Shown: one piece after another, positions 33,676 to 43,310 of the stretch | How the letters are laid out: each line of letters starts with the position of its first letter | How positions within the stretch are numbered: the first letter of the stretch is position 1 | Assembly (NCBI GenBank): GCA_965224595.1 | Contig: OZ245058.1 | Span: 3,113,594-3,177,593, forward strand | Origin: Aliivibrio_A sp016764915 | GTDB taxonomy: Bacteria > Pseudomonadota > Gammaproteobacteria > Enterobacterales > Vibrionaceae | Direction: 5' to 3' | DNA length: 64,000 bases | Notes under the pieces: model-generated | Seen by the model: only the letters and a program-made list of their open reading frames with translations | Told to the model about the DNA's origin: nothing | The model's database searches: none | Program-made: the position numbers and the translations under genes

Positions 33676-35397
33676 ATGAACAAAAACGTTATGTTGATTT
33701 TAGCGTTGCTGGTCGCCAGTCTATCTTTTGCTGTTCAGGCTGAAGTTGAGATGAATATAGAAGGGCTTGACGGGGCTTTAGAAGGGAATGTAGAGGCGTA
33801 TTTGTCTGCGATTCCTGAAGAAGAGTACTCTGTCTCTTTACGTTTTCAATCAAGAGTGGAAACCAGCATCAAAGAGGCGCTAAGAGCGTTAGGCTTTTAT
33901 GATCCTGATATTAAATTTGTTGTTGAAGGAGATAAAGGGGACCACTCACTGATTGTTAATGTGATTGCTGGTGATCCCGTCTCAATTTATGACAGTGATA
34001 TCATTATTAGTGGAGAAGCCAAATCCGATCCTGATTTTATACAGGCGGTTTCCAACTCTGGTTTGAATTTAGGGGCGATTGTAAACCATGGTAATTATGA
34101 TGGTTTAAAGTCGACCTTGCGAAGTTTAGCTCTGAGGAAAGGCTACTTTGATGGTGATTTTACCGTTACTCGTTTAGAGGTTTCTCCTGATAGACGGCAA
34201 GCTTTTGTTCATCTTCACTTCGATAGCGGTGATCGTTACTCTTTTGGCAATACGATTATTGATGGTTCTCAAATTGAAGAGCACAGAGTTCAGTCCATTA
34301 TTCCTTATCAAAGCGGTGATCCTTATTTAGCCAGTAAAGTGGGAGAGCTTAATCAATTCCTTTCTAATACTGAGTGGTATTCATCGGTATTTGTAGAGCC
34401 CGATGTCGCCAATGTTACTGAGAGCGGTGAGCTGCCTATGCTGGTTCACTTGAGTCCTCAAACCAAGAACCTACTTGAAACGGGTATTGGATTCTCAACC
34501 GATGTTGGGGTACGAGGAAAGATAAATTGGAAAAAACCGTGGTTAAACAGCTATGGACACAGTTTTAATACCAGCTTATCTGTCTCCCAACCAGAGCAGA
34601 CAGTGACCGCTGCGTATAAAATTCCATTAGAAAACGTATTGCGAGATTACTATATCGTGCAATATGGAATGAAAAACATTGACGATCGAGACACCAAGAG
34701 TTTGGAGTCTAACTTAGCGCTTGAGAGGCACTGGGTATTAGACTCTGGTTGGCATCGAACCCTGTTTACGCGTTTATTGTACGAAAGCTTTACTCAGGGA
34801 CAACAAGAGGGCTCCTCATGGTTAGTTTTACCGGGGATCTCATTATCAAAAACACGCAGTGGCGGCGGAATGATGCCCATGTGGGGTGATAGAAAGTCGA
34901 TCACTTTTGAAGCCACTGATCCTGCATTGACTTCCGATGCCCGCCTAGCCAGAGTTCAAGCTCAAACGACCTGGGTCAGAAGCATAGGACGAAATCACCG
35001 TGGGCTAGTGAGCGCTGATGTTGGTGCTATCTATACTGATGAGTTTGAAAGCTTACCGCCTTCAATTCGATTTTTCGCAGGTGGAGATAATAGTTTGAGA
35101 GGCTACGGTTATGAGGAGATCTCACCCAAAGATAGTGATGGCTTTTTAACTGGTGGCCAATATATGGCAACCTCAAGCCTTGAGTATCAATATCGAGTCG
35201 TGGGTAACTGGTGGCTAGCGACATTCATCGATTATGGTGATGCTTGGACCTCTGTGCCACAATGGAAAACGGGGGTCGGAGCTGGTATCCGATGGGGCTC
35301 ACCTGTCGGGCCTGTTAGTCTTGATTTTGCATGGGGCCTCGATGAAGATCCCGGTGAAGAGTTTCATGTACACTTCTCGTTAGGGCCTGAAATATGA
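33676..35397 (+). CDS. tamA: Translocation and assembly module outer-membrane protein TamA
   Basis: 573 aa, Omp85 family. Signal peptide (to about residue 22, SFAVQA), three POTRA domains (about 25-260) and a 16-strand barrel with the Omp85 motif RFFAGGDNSLRGYGYEEISP and the end GPVSLDFAWGL...FHVHFSLGPEI. Works with TamB in moving proteins or lipids to the outer membrane. Overlaps tamB by 4 bp (ATGA). Confidence 0.95.
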   Translation: MNKNVMLILALLVASLSFAVQAEVEMNIEGLDGALEGNVEAYLSAIPEEEYSVSLRFQSRVETSIKEALRALGFYDPDIKFVVEGDKGDHSLIVNVIAGDPVSIYDSDIIISGEAKSDPDFIQAVSNSGLNLGAIVNHGNYDGLKSTLRSLALRKGYFDGDFTVTRLEVSPDRRQAFVHLHFDSGDRYSFGNTIIDGSQIEEHRVQSIIPYQSGDPYLASKVGELNQFLSNTEWYSSVFVEPDVANVTESGELPMLVHLSPQTKNLLETGIGFSTDVGVRGKINWKKPWLNSYGHSFNTSLSVSQPEQTVTAAYKIPLENVLRDYYIVQYGMKNIDDRDTKSLESNLALERHWVLDSGWHRTLFTRLLYESFTQGQQEGSSWLVLPGISLSKTRSGGGMMPMWGDRKSITFEATDPALTSDARLARVQAQTTWVRSIGRNHRGLVSADVGAIYTDEFESLPPSIRFFAGGDNSLRGYGYEEISPKDSDGFLTGGQYMATSSLEYQYRVVGNWWLATFIDYGDAWTSVPQWKTGVGAGIRWGSPVGPVSLDFAWGLDEDPGEEFHVHFSLGPEI

Positions 35398-38300
35398 GTC
35401 TAATTGTCGCTAAAAAATGGGGCTCTCGATGTGGAGTTGCAATAGTGGCAGTCGTCGTCAGCTTGTTGCTTCTGATATCAATGCTTCTACTGACCAATCC
35501 TGGTTTAAATACGCTGTTATGGGGAGTAAAAAAAGCGCTTCCTGAATTGAGTGTTGAGCAGACTTCTGGCGCACTGATCCCCGATTTTACTCTTTCTGGA
35601 CTCTCTTTTTCTGATGGCGATAACGTTGATATTACGGTTAAACGCTTTCGTTTAGCGATCACGCCTTCATGTTTATTCAATCCTGAGTTATGCATTGATG
35701 CCGTTGAACTGGATGGGGTGGTGTTCTCTCTGCCCACACTTCCCGACTCTGCTCCACCGCAACAAAAAACGACTAACAGTAAACCGCTAACGGTGATTGA
35801 GACGCCAATACCAGTGCAGATTAACCAGATTGCATTGAATGATATCGAGCTTAATATACTCGGCAATACAGTAAGTTGGCAGCACTTCTCAACCGGTCTA
35901 TCTATGCGTGGCAACCGGTTATTGGTCTCGCCCGTAAATTGGCAGAGTGTGACCTTGCAGCTTGCACCAAAAACCGGCGATGATGAGCTTGAATCAGTAA
36001 CAAAGGTTGACCATTCGCCCTCAGTTATCGAACTACCGGAAGTGCTGATACCGCTTGAGGTGGAGTTAACCTCTTTTTCATTACATGACTTTATACTAAA
36101 ACAAGCAGAACCCATTAAGGTGACTTCTTTGGCCTTCAGTGGCAAAGCCAAAGAGCATCAAGTGTCGCTTCATGATCTGCAACTCGATATGCCGCAGTTG
36201 AGCCTAGAATTAAACAGTAAGATATCTTTAGTGGGAGATTATCCTTTAGAACTGCAAGCGACAGCAACCGTAAAAGAGAGCGAGTTGAAAGGGCATAACA
36301 TTAGCTTGCAAGCAACAGGCAGCGTGGCTCAATTGGCATTGTCAGCTCAGCTTGATGGGACATTAAAGGCCTCACTCGATGGCAAACTTCAACCTCTGCA
36401 ACCGACGTTTCCTTTTGAGCTCAATCTTCATGATGGTGATCTTCGTTGGCCTTTGAACTCAACACCAGATTATCAACTGCAGCTCTCTAAACTCTCTAGT
36501 CGAGGTGATTTAGAGGGGTATCAGTTTAACCTACAAGCGGATTTGCAAGGTATTGAGATACCAGAATTGCAACTGGATGTGAAAGCAGAAGGGGACCTAG
36601 AGCAGATATCAATATCGGATATTGTTGTTGAAACACTGGGTGGAGAGATAGCGGGTCAGGTTATGGTTAATTGGCAGCAGCCACTAAACTGGCAATCCGA
36701 CCTGACATTATCAAGGATTAAACCGGGTTTGCAGTGGCCGAAGGTTGAAGGTGTGTTAAATGGTGACATTAAAACGCTAGGATCATTAACCGAACAAGGT
36801 GGCTGGCAGGTTAGTATTCCATTACTCGATATCCAAGGGATGATTCGGGATTATCCCTTAGATCTGCATGGATCATTAGTCGCCAGTGACGAATTAGGTC
36901 AAGGGAATTTTCAGGTTCAGCTTGACGATCTGGCGTTAAAACATGGCAGTAACTCGATTCAGTTAAATGGTCAGTTAGATCAATCTTGGGCAATGAAGGC
37001 CACCATTAATATTCCAGAGTTATCGGCAACGGTTCCTGATTTACAAGGACAAGCCGTTGGCGATATTAATTTGTCGGGTCCGTTTGAAACCCCAGACATT
37101 AATCTAGATCTCGCGATAATGAGTTTGAATTGGCAAAATGAAGCAAAACTAGAGCAACTGACCGTGAAAGGAAATCTATCCCCCTGGCCTCTGTTAAGTG
37201 GGCATATTGAGGTGGCAGCAAAAGGCGGCGAGTATCAAAAAGAGCGTCTTGATACATTGACCCTACTCTTTAAAGGCAGTGAAAAAGATCACCAATTGAG
37301 CATTAATGCACAGACAAAACCTCTCTCGTTAGCCGTTTTGTTCAATGGGAATTTTAACCGTAAAACGGGTTGGCAGGGCGCGTTAAGCCAAGCTGAAATT
37401 AATACGGAGATGGGACCTTGGGGTTTAAATCGACCCGCGAGTATTCATTATAATCTGAATGATCATGCTGTGACGGTAGGGGCTCATTGTTGGGGACAAA
37501 AAGAGGCTTCAATCTGCTTAGACCAAGATTTAAAAATGGGAGAGCGCGGAGAAGCGTCTGTCACGGTACAGCGTTATAGGTTGAATTCACTTAAGCCTTT
37601 CATGCCTGCTGAGATGGAAGTAGAAGCGGAACTGAATGCGACGGCTTGGGCTAAGTGGGCTCCAAATAGTTCGCCACAATTAAAAGCCAACGTTGATATT
37701 TCTGCGGGGTCGTTACAACAACAGATGGATGAAATATTGAGTGTCGCTTGGAATCAAATCTCACTGAACGCAGAGATAAAACAAGATAAGCTCAATATCG
37801 ATTGGTTACTCGATTTCAAAGATAATGGCCGTGTATTTGGCGATGCTAATATTTTTTCCATTGATAAAAAAGACAAATCCATTGATGGAGAGTTGACGGT
37901 TGAGGCGATCTCACTGGCCTTCTTGCAGCCTGCTTTGGGAGAGTACAGCACTCTAAAAGCGGAAATGAATTCTGCTGTTACCATCACAGGGCCAATTAAT
38001 CAGCCTAAGTTGAATGGTAATTTAACCATTGAGAACATAGTCGTAAAAGGTGAAGTTTCCCCAGTTGATATTAATAATGGGGATATCGCTTTGGCTTTTT
38101 CCGGTTACAACGCGGTATTGAAATCAGCAATTAATACCCCTGAAGGCGATCTAACGGTCACTGGTGATGCTGATTGGGCTGATATTTCTGCGTGGCGCGT
38201 TGGTGTAAAAGTATCTGGTGATGAGCTAAAAGTGAATCTGCCACCTGTCGTAAAACTCAATGTTCATCCCGATCTTAATGTCTCAATCACGCCGAAGTTG

Positions 38301-39152
38301 GCGATAATAGAGGGGGACATTACGATTCCTTGGGGACGAATTGTGGTCGAGAAACTACCGGAAAGTGCGGTCAGCTTATCTAAAGATGAGGTGATATTAA
38401 ATGAAGATTTACAACCACTTCAAGCTGAAAACTCATTCCCGATGCAGATCAAAACGGATATTAATATAACCATTGGCGATGATGTTCAGTTGGCCGCTTT
38501 TGGTCTAGAGGGTAATTTGATTGGTAAACTTAATGTTACTCAGCAAGATAAAGGGCCGTTTATTATTGGTGAGATCAATATTAAAGAGGGTACGTATCGC
38601 TCTTTTGGGCAAGATCTCATTATCAATAAAGGAAAGATTCTGTTTAATGGACCTGTGGATCAACCTTATGTAGCCATTGAAGCAATACGAAATCCTGAGA
38701 ATACTCAAGATGATGTTATTGCTGGTATTCGAGTCAATGGGGCAGCTGATGAACCTCAAGTTGATATTTTTTCTGAACCTTCAATGGCACAAAGTAATGC
38801 GCTTTCATATCTACTCAGAGGCCAAAATATTGGCGGAGAAGCGGGGGGGGATGTGATGACTACAACGTTGATAGGGTTGAGCTTGGCCAAAAGTGGCAAG
38901 GTTGTCGGAGAGATAGGTAATGCGTTTGGTGTTCAAGATCTAGCGCTTGATACTGCCGGTTCTGGAGATGATTCACAGGTGACGGTAAGCGGTCATATTA
39001 CTCCTGAACTTCAGGTAAAATATGGGGTTGGGATCTTTAATTCGCTAGGTGAGTTTACCGTGCGCTATCGATTGTTAACGGGTTTGTATCTTGAGGCAAT
39101 TTCAGGGTTAGACAGTGCCGTTGATCTGCTTTATCAGTTTGAGTTTAATTAA
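35394..39152 (+). CDS. tamB: Translocation and assembly module inner-membrane protein TamB
   Basis: 1252 aa, an AsmA-like bridge protein. One N-terminal transmembrane helix (VAIVAVVVSLLLLISMLLL), a very long beta-rich periplasmic taco-shaped region, and a C-terminal TamB/DUF490 domain (about 900-1252, PFIIGEINIKEGTYRSFGQDLIINKGKI and SYLLRGQNIGGEAGGD). Spans the periplasm to TamA and is implicated in phospholipid transport. A 278-aa antisense open frame across the tamA/tamB junction is a shadow. Confidence 0.94.
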   Translation: MSLIVAKKWGSRCGVAIVAVVVSLLLLISMLLLTNPGLNTLLWGVKKALPELSVEQTSGALIPDFTLSGLSFSDGDNVDITVKRFRLAITPSCLFNPELCIDAVELDGVVFSLPTLPDSAPPQQKTTNSKPLTVIETPIPVQINQIALNDIELNILGNTVSWQHFSTGLSMRGNRLLVSPVNWQSVTLQLAPKTGDDELESVTKVDHSPSVIELPEVLIPLEVELTSFSLHDFILKQAEPIKVTSLAFSGKAKEHQVSLHDLQLDMPQLSLELNSKISLVGDYPLELQATATVKESELKGHNISLQATGSVAQLALSAQLDGTLKASLDGKLQPLQPTFPFELNLHDGDLRWPLNSTPDYQLQLSKLSSRGDLEGYQFNLQADLQGIEIPELQLDVKAEGDLEQISISDIVVETLGGEIAGQVMVNWQQPLNWQSDLTLSRIKPGLQWPKVEGVLNGDIKTLGSLTEQGGWQVSIPLLDIQGMIRDYPLDLHGSLVASDELGQGNFQVQLDDLALKHGSNSIQLNGQLDQSWAMKATINIPELSATVPDLQGQAVGDINLSGPFETPDINLDLAIMSLNWQNEAKLEQLTVKGNLSPWPLLSGHIEVAAKGGEYQKERLDTLTLLFKGSEKDHQLSINAQTKPLSLAVLFNGNFNRKTGWQGALSQAEINTEMGPWGLNRPASIHYNLNDHAVTVGAHCWGQKEASICLDQDLKMGERGEASVTVQRYRLNSLKPFMPAEMEVEAELNATAWAKWAPNSSPQLKANVDISAGSLQQQMDEILSVAWNQISLNAEIKQDKLNIDWLLDFKDNGRVFGDANIFSIDKKDKSIDGELTVEAISLAFLQPALGEYSTLKAEMNSAVTITGPINQPKLNGNLTIENIVVKGEVSPVDINNGDIALAFSGYNAVLKSAINTPEGDLTVTGDADWADISAWRVGVKVSGDELKVNLPPVVKLNVHPDLNVSITPKLAIIEGDITIPWGRIVVEKLPESAVSLSKDEVILNEDLQPLQAENSFPMQIKTDINITIGDDVQLAAFGLEGNLIGKLNVTQQDKGPFIIGEINIKEGTYRSFGQDLIINKGKILFNGPVDQPYVAIEAIRNPENTQDDVIAGIRVNGAADEPQVDIFSEPSMAQSNALSYLLRGQNIGGEAGGDVMTTTLIGLSLAKSGKVVGEIGNAFGVQDLALDTAGSGDDSQVTVSGHITPELQVKYGVGIFNSLGEFTVRYRLLTGLYLEAISGLDSAVDLLYQFEFN

Positions 39153-39168
39153 AACATCGAATAGGCCT

Positions 39169-39196
39169 ATATGTGTAGACCTATTCCTCTATTTTA
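39169..39196. terminator. Terminator between tamB and ppa
   Basis: Imperfect 11-bp stem: GAATAGG...TA with TA...CCTATTC, one mismatch and a 6-nt loop. Lies between convergent genes. Confidence 0.65.
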
Positions 39197-39199
39197 TCT

Positions 39200-39727
39200 C
39201 TATGAATGAGCGCGTTTATACGAAGAGGTAATCTCATCTCGGGCTGCTTGTGCATTGTCCCAGCCATCTACTTTTACCCATTTACCAGCTTCTAAATTTT
39301 TATAATGAGTGAAAAACTGCGAAATTTGCCCTTTTAGCAGTTCAGATAGATCGTTTACATCTTGAATATGTTCATACTCTTTACTGATTTTGGTGTGCGG
39401 CACGGCAAGAATTTTGGCATCTTCACCAGACTCATCAGTCATTTTTAGTACCGCTACTGGGCGACAACGAATCACCGCTCCTGGCATCAGCGGGTAAGGC
39501 GTCGGAACTAATACATCAACCGGGTCACCATCTAATGACAACGTGTGATTAATGTAGCCGTAGTTGCAGGGGTAAAACATAGGAGCGGACATAAAGCGGT
39601 CAACAAAAATGGCACCACTCTCTTTATCCACTTCATATTTTATTGGATCAGCATTAGCGGGGATTTCAATCACCACATAAATATCATCGGGAAGCTCCTT
39701 TCCCGACGGAACATCATTCAAACTCAT
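39200..39727 (-). CDS. ppa: Inorganic pyrophosphatase
   Basis: 175 aa, family-I soluble enzyme hydrolysing PPi to phosphate. YVVIEIPANADPIKYEVDKESGAIFVDRF, then YPCNYGYINHTLSLDGDPVDVLV with the metal-binding acidic residues, and KISQFFTHYKNLE-type C-terminus. Normal length. GGAGC ribosome site. Pulls forward PPi-producing reactions such as APS formation by CysDN. Confidence 0.97.
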   Translation of the reverse strand: MSLNDVPSGKELPDDIYVVIEIPANADPIKYEVDKESGAIFVDRFMSAPMFYPCNYGYINHTLSLDGDPVDVLVPTPYPLMPGAVIRCRPVAVLKMTDESGEDAKILAVPHTKISKEYEHIQDVNDLSELLKGQISQFFTHYKNLEAGKWVKVDGWDNAQAARDEITSSYKRAHS

Positions 39728-39870
39728 TGGTTGCTCCTTTAAATAAAAATTAAAGATAGTAATTAAACAGTTGAGTAAAGAGTGTGGTCAGGATTGTGGA
39801 GAAAGTCTAATAATTGACTAAAGAAAATAGATGGATAAAGAGGGCAGTATCAGAAGTGAGGAGCGAAAGG

Positions 39871-39903
39871 TTAGGCCATCAATATACATAATTGATGGCC
39901 TAA
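39871..39903 (-). terminator. Hairpin downstream of fbp
   Basis: Perfect 13-bp stem TTAGGCCATCAAT (39871-39883) / ATTGATGGCCTAA (39891-39903) with a 7-nt loop. The minus-strand tail is only moderately U-rich. Confidence 0.72.
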
Positions 39904-39908
39904 AAATC

Positions 39909-40922
39909 TTAGTGGCCAGGGCTCTCTTTTAAGAAAGACTCAAGTTTGTCGACCATATTAGTGGTACCAACAAAGAAAGGAACACGTTGGTGTAACTCTT
40001 TAGGGTCAATATCCAAAATACGTTGATTACCATCGGTCGCTTTACCACCCGCTTGCTCCATGATAAAAGCAATAGGGTTACATTCGTACAGTAAACGAAG
40101 CTTGCCGTCTGGGTGCGTTAAAGTACTTGGGTAGAGGTACATGCCGCCTTTAAGCAGATTTCTGTGGAAATCTGCAACCAGAGAGCCAATGTAGCGAGAG
40201 GTATATGGACGATGCTCTTCAGGGCAGTTCTCTTGGCAGTACTTAATGTACCTTTTCACGCCAATAGGGAAACGGAAGTAGTTCCCTTCATTGATTGAAT
40301 AGATTTTTCCTACATCAGGGATCTGCATATCTTCGTGTGAAAGACAGAATACACCTAAAGATGGGTCGTAAGTAAAACCATGAACACCATTACCAGTGGT
40401 GTAAACCAACATGGTCGAAGAGCCATAGATCACATAACCCGCAGCGACCTGCTTGTTGCCAGGCTGTAGGAAATCCTCTTCTACTGCAGGGGTGCCTTCT
40501 GGTGAGATTCGACGGTAAATTGAAAAAATAGTACCAACAGAAACATTAACATCGATATTGGATGAGCCGTCGAGAGGATCCATCAAAACTACATATTTTG
40601 CACTGCGATTTAATGCTTTGTTAAAGGCAACCGCTTCATCTTCCTCTTCACTGGCAACACCACATACTTGGTCTCGTGCTTCTAGTGCAGATTTGAACAC
40701 ATCATTAGCGTAAACGTCTAATTTTTGCTGCTCTTCACCTTGAACATTCTGACTACCCATTGAACCTGTGATATCGACCAATCCGGCCTTATTTATCTCA
40801 CGGTTTACGATTTTTGCCGCAAGTTTAATCGAACCGAGTAGGGAAGATAGATCTCCACTGGCGTGGGCAAAATCATTTTGTTTTTCAACAATAAACTCGC
40901 CGAGTGTTCTGGTCTGTGACAT
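39909..40922 (-). CDS. fbp: Fructose-1,6-bisphosphatase class 1
   Basis: 337 aa. Gluconeogenic hydrolysis of fructose-1,6-bisphosphate. Motifs: GVASEEEDEAV, VLMDPLDGSSNIDVNVSVGTIFS (metal site), YPSTLTHPDGKLRLLYECNPIAFIMEQAGG. Full length. Divergent from mpl across 187 bp. Confidence 0.97.
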   Translation of the reverse strand: MSQTRTLGEFIVEKQNDFAHASGDLSSLLGSIKLAAKIVNREINKAGLVDITGSMGSQNVQGEEQQKLDVYANDVFKSALEARDQVCGVASEEEDEAVAFNKALNRSAKYVVLMDPLDGSSNIDVNVSVGTIFSIYRRISPEGTPAVEEDFLQPGNKQVAAGYVIYGSSTMLVYTTGNGVHGFTYDPSLGVFCLSHEDMQIPDVGKIYSINEGNYFRFPIGVKRYIKYCQENCPEEHRPYTSRYIGSLVADFHRNLLKGGMYLYPSTLTHPDGKLRLLYECNPIAFIMEQAGGKATDGNQRILDIDPKELHQRVPFFVGTTNMVDKLESFLKESPGH

Positions 40923-41109
40923 GTTCTATCCTTAGTAATCTTTTATGATTGGATGTCATTGGAATTAAGGCTCAGGTACAATATGTGTTAAGAACCGTGT
41001 TTTATTTTTAATAAATCTTGTTAGCTGTATCTAATTGTATAGCAAAGATCTTTTTATTCGTATTGAAGTAACTCAAAATGGCGTTACTTATCTTCTTTGA
41101 GCAATGATT

Positions 41110-42465
41110 ATGCATATTCATATTTTGGGCATCTGCGGTACCTTTATGGGCGGAGCGGCTGTTTTAGCTAGGCAATTAGGGCATAAAGTCACTGGCAGTG
41201 ATGCCAATGTTTACCCACCGATGAGTACTCTTTTAGAGTCGCAAGGCATTGAAATTATTGAAGGGTTTGACCCTGGGCAATTGAACCCTGCACCGGATTT
41301 AGTGGTAATTGGTAATGCCATGAGTCGCGGTAACCCATGTGTTGAATATGTATTGAATCACAACCTTAAATACACCTCTGGACCACAGTGGTTACAAGAA
41401 TTTTTATTGCATGATCGTTGGGTACTGGCAGTTTCAGGCACCCATGGTAAAACAACAACCTCCAGTATGTTGTCTTGGATCCTTGAAGATTGTGGTTATT
41501 CGCCGGGCTTTTTAGTAGGCGGAGTGCTAGGAAACTTCGGGGTTTCAGCCCGTTTAGGCGACAGTATGTTCTTTGTTGTGGAAGCCGATGAGTATGACAG
41601 TGCTTTTTTCGATAAGCGTTCCAAGTTCGTGCATTATCACCCAAGAACCTTAGTAATGAATAATCTAGAATTTGATCATGCCGACATTTTTGACAATCTA
41701 GCTGCAATTCAAAAACAGTTTCACCATTTAGTCAGAACCGTTCCGAGCAATGGACGTATCTTTGCGCCAAAATCTGATCAAGTGCTTGCTGATGTGATTA
41801 AGCAAGGCTGCTGGAGTGAACTAGAATTCACCGGTTCTGGTGGTCAGTGGCAGGTCGAGAAACAAAAATCTGATGGCTCTCGGTTTGATGTCCTCTTTAA
41901 TGGTGAATTATCAGGCACTGTTGAGTGGGATTTGGTGGGCGATCATAATGTACAAAATGGTTTGATGGCGATTGCGGCGGCAAGACACGTTGGTGTCACT
42001 ATTGATCTGGCTTGTGAAGCGTTAGGCAAGTTTATTAATACCAAGCGCCGTTTAGAGTTAAAAGGCACGGTTAATGACATTACGGTCTATGATGATTTTG
42101 CTCACCACCCAACCGCGATTGGCCTTACCTTAGATGGTCTGCGTAATAAGGTGGGTCAGCAAAAAATCATAGCGGTGCTTGAGCCGCGTTCAAGTACAAT
42201 GAAGTTAGGAGTTCACAAAGATACTCTTGCTGCTTCTTTAGCATTGGCTGACTCTGTCTATCTTTATCAACCTGACAATATTGATTGGTCGTTGCAAGAA
42301 GTGGCTGAGCAGTGCGTGCAGCCAGCAACAATTTCGGATGATATTGATTGTTTTGTAGATTCTATTGTGGCCGAGGCGAAAGCAGGCGATCAAATTTTGG
42401 TGATGAGTAACGGTGGCTTTGAAGGCATTCACGATAAATTGTTGGCAAAGTTACAAGCCCAATAG
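41110..42465 (+). CDS. mpl: UDP-MurNAc:L-alanyl-gamma-D-glutamyl-meso-diaminopimelate ligase
   Basis: 451 aa. Recycles cell-wall tripeptide onto UDP-MurNAc. Begins MHIHILGICGTFMGGAAVLARQLGHKVTGSDANVYPPMS; ATP site SGTHGKTTTSSM; later EADEYDSAFFDKRSKFVHY and YDDFAHHPTAI. The second ATG (41110) fits the Mpl N-terminus and the spacing of GAG upstream better than the first (41104). Followed closely by ubiX. Confidence 0.96.
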   Translation: MHIHILGICGTFMGGAAVLARQLGHKVTGSDANVYPPMSTLLESQGIEIIEGFDPGQLNPAPDLVVIGNAMSRGNPCVEYVLNHNLKYTSGPQWLQEFLLHDRWVLAVSGTHGKTTTSSMLSWILEDCGYSPGFLVGGVLGNFGVSARLGDSMFFVVEADEYDSAFFDKRSKFVHYHPRTLVMNNLEFDHADIFDNLAAIQKQFHHLVRTVPSNGRIFAPKSDQVLADVIKQGCWSELEFTGSGGQWQVEKQKSDGSRFDVLFNGELSGTVEWDLVGDHNVQNGLMAIAAARHVGVTIDLACEALGKFINTKRRLELKGTVNDITVYDDFAHHPTAIGLTLDGLRNKVGQQKIIAVLEPRSSTMKLGVHKDTLAASLALADSVYLYQPDNIDWSLQEVAEQCVQPATISDDIDCFVDSIVAEAKAGDQILVMSNGGFEGIHDKLLAKLQAQ

Positions 42466-42477
42466 AGAGTATTGATA

Positions 42478-43113
42478 ATGAATGATGTAAAAATAGATGA
42501 TCAGAACAAATCGATAACGCTAGCGATGACTGGGGCTTCTGGTGCTCCTTATGGTTTGAGGTTATTGGAGTGTCTGTTGGCATCCGGTTATCAGGTTTTT
42601 GTATTGATCTCTTCAGCCGCCCGGGTAGTGATGGCGACGGAGCATAACTTAAAACTTCCCGCCAGCCCTGAAGGGATAAAGAAGGCGTTAGTTGAGTATT
42701 TGAACTGTCCGCCAGAACGGTTAGTGGTGTGTGGTAAGGAGGAGTGGTTCTCTCCAGTAGCGTCAGGCTCTGCAGCGCCAAAACAGATGGTGGTTTGTCC
42801 CTGTTCCGCTGGCAGTTTAGCGTCGATTGCTCATGGTATGTCTGATAATTTAATTGAGCGAGCCGCTGATGTGGTGCTCAAAGAGCGTGGGCAACTCATA
42901 TTAATGGTTCGAGAAACGCCCTTTTCGACACTGCATTTAGAAAATATGCACAAGCTCTCTTCTATGGGGGTGACGATTATGCCCGCAGCTCCTGGTTTTT
43001 ATCACAATCCGAAATCTATTGATGATTTAGTGGACTTCATGGTTGCCAGAGTATTAGACCACCTGGGCATTAAACAGGGATTGGTGCCGCGTTGGGGATA
43101 TGATCAACGATAA
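42478..43113 (+). CDS. ubiX: Flavin prenyltransferase UbiX
   Basis: 211 aa. Makes prenylated FMN for the UbiD decarboxylase of ubiquinone synthesis. MTGASGAPYGLRLLECLL, SGSAAPKQMVVCPCSAGSLASIAHG, LIERAADVVLKERGQLILMVRETPFSTLHLENM and MPAAPGFYH are diagnostic. Start ATG at 42478; a TTG six bases upstream is in frame. 12 bp after mpl. Confidence 0.95.
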   Translation: MNDVKIDDQNKSITLAMTGASGAPYGLRLLECLLASGYQVFVLISSAARVVMATEHNLKLPASPEGIKKALVEYLNCPPERLVVCGKEEWFSPVASGSAAPKQMVVCPCSAGSLASIAHGMSDNLIERAADVVLKERGQLILMVRETPFSTLHLENMHKLSSMGVTIMPAAPGFYHNPKSIDDLVDFMVARVLDHLGIKQGLVPRWGYDQR

Positions 43114-43152
43114 TTGATTTAGTATTTTATCATTTTTGTATACAATGAATTT

Positions 43153-43242
43153 CTCAACGGGGAGCTTAATGAAAGTTAGGCTGAGATTGTCGATACAGGA
43201 CCCGTATACCTGAACCAGATAATACTGGCGTAGGAATTGAGC
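43153..43242 (+). ncRNA. TPP riboswitch (THI element)
   Basis: Conserved parts appear in order: ACGGGGAGC, GGCTGAGA, ACCTGAACCAG, ATAATACTGGCGTAGGAA, closed by a P1 stem CTCAA (43154-43158) / TTGAG (43237-43241). It lies 69 bp before thiB. Binding of thiamine diphosphate would lower expression of thiBPQ, probably by hiding the ribosome site, since no strong terminator hairpin is evident between it and the gene. Confidence 0.95.
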
Positions 43243-43310
43243 GGTTAGTCATCGTCATTCTCGATACTCATCTCATTTCTATGCCGTCCACACTATATAT
43301 GGAGTGCATA

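Noticed and set aside
35315..36151. 278-aa minus-strand open frame across the tamA/tamB junction
   Set aside because: Ser/Thr-rich low-complexity translation with no ribosome site, fully covered by two well-recognised genes.
42362..42781. 139-aa minus-strand open frame over mpl/ubiX
   Set aside because: Shadow of two strongly recognised genes, no signal of its own.
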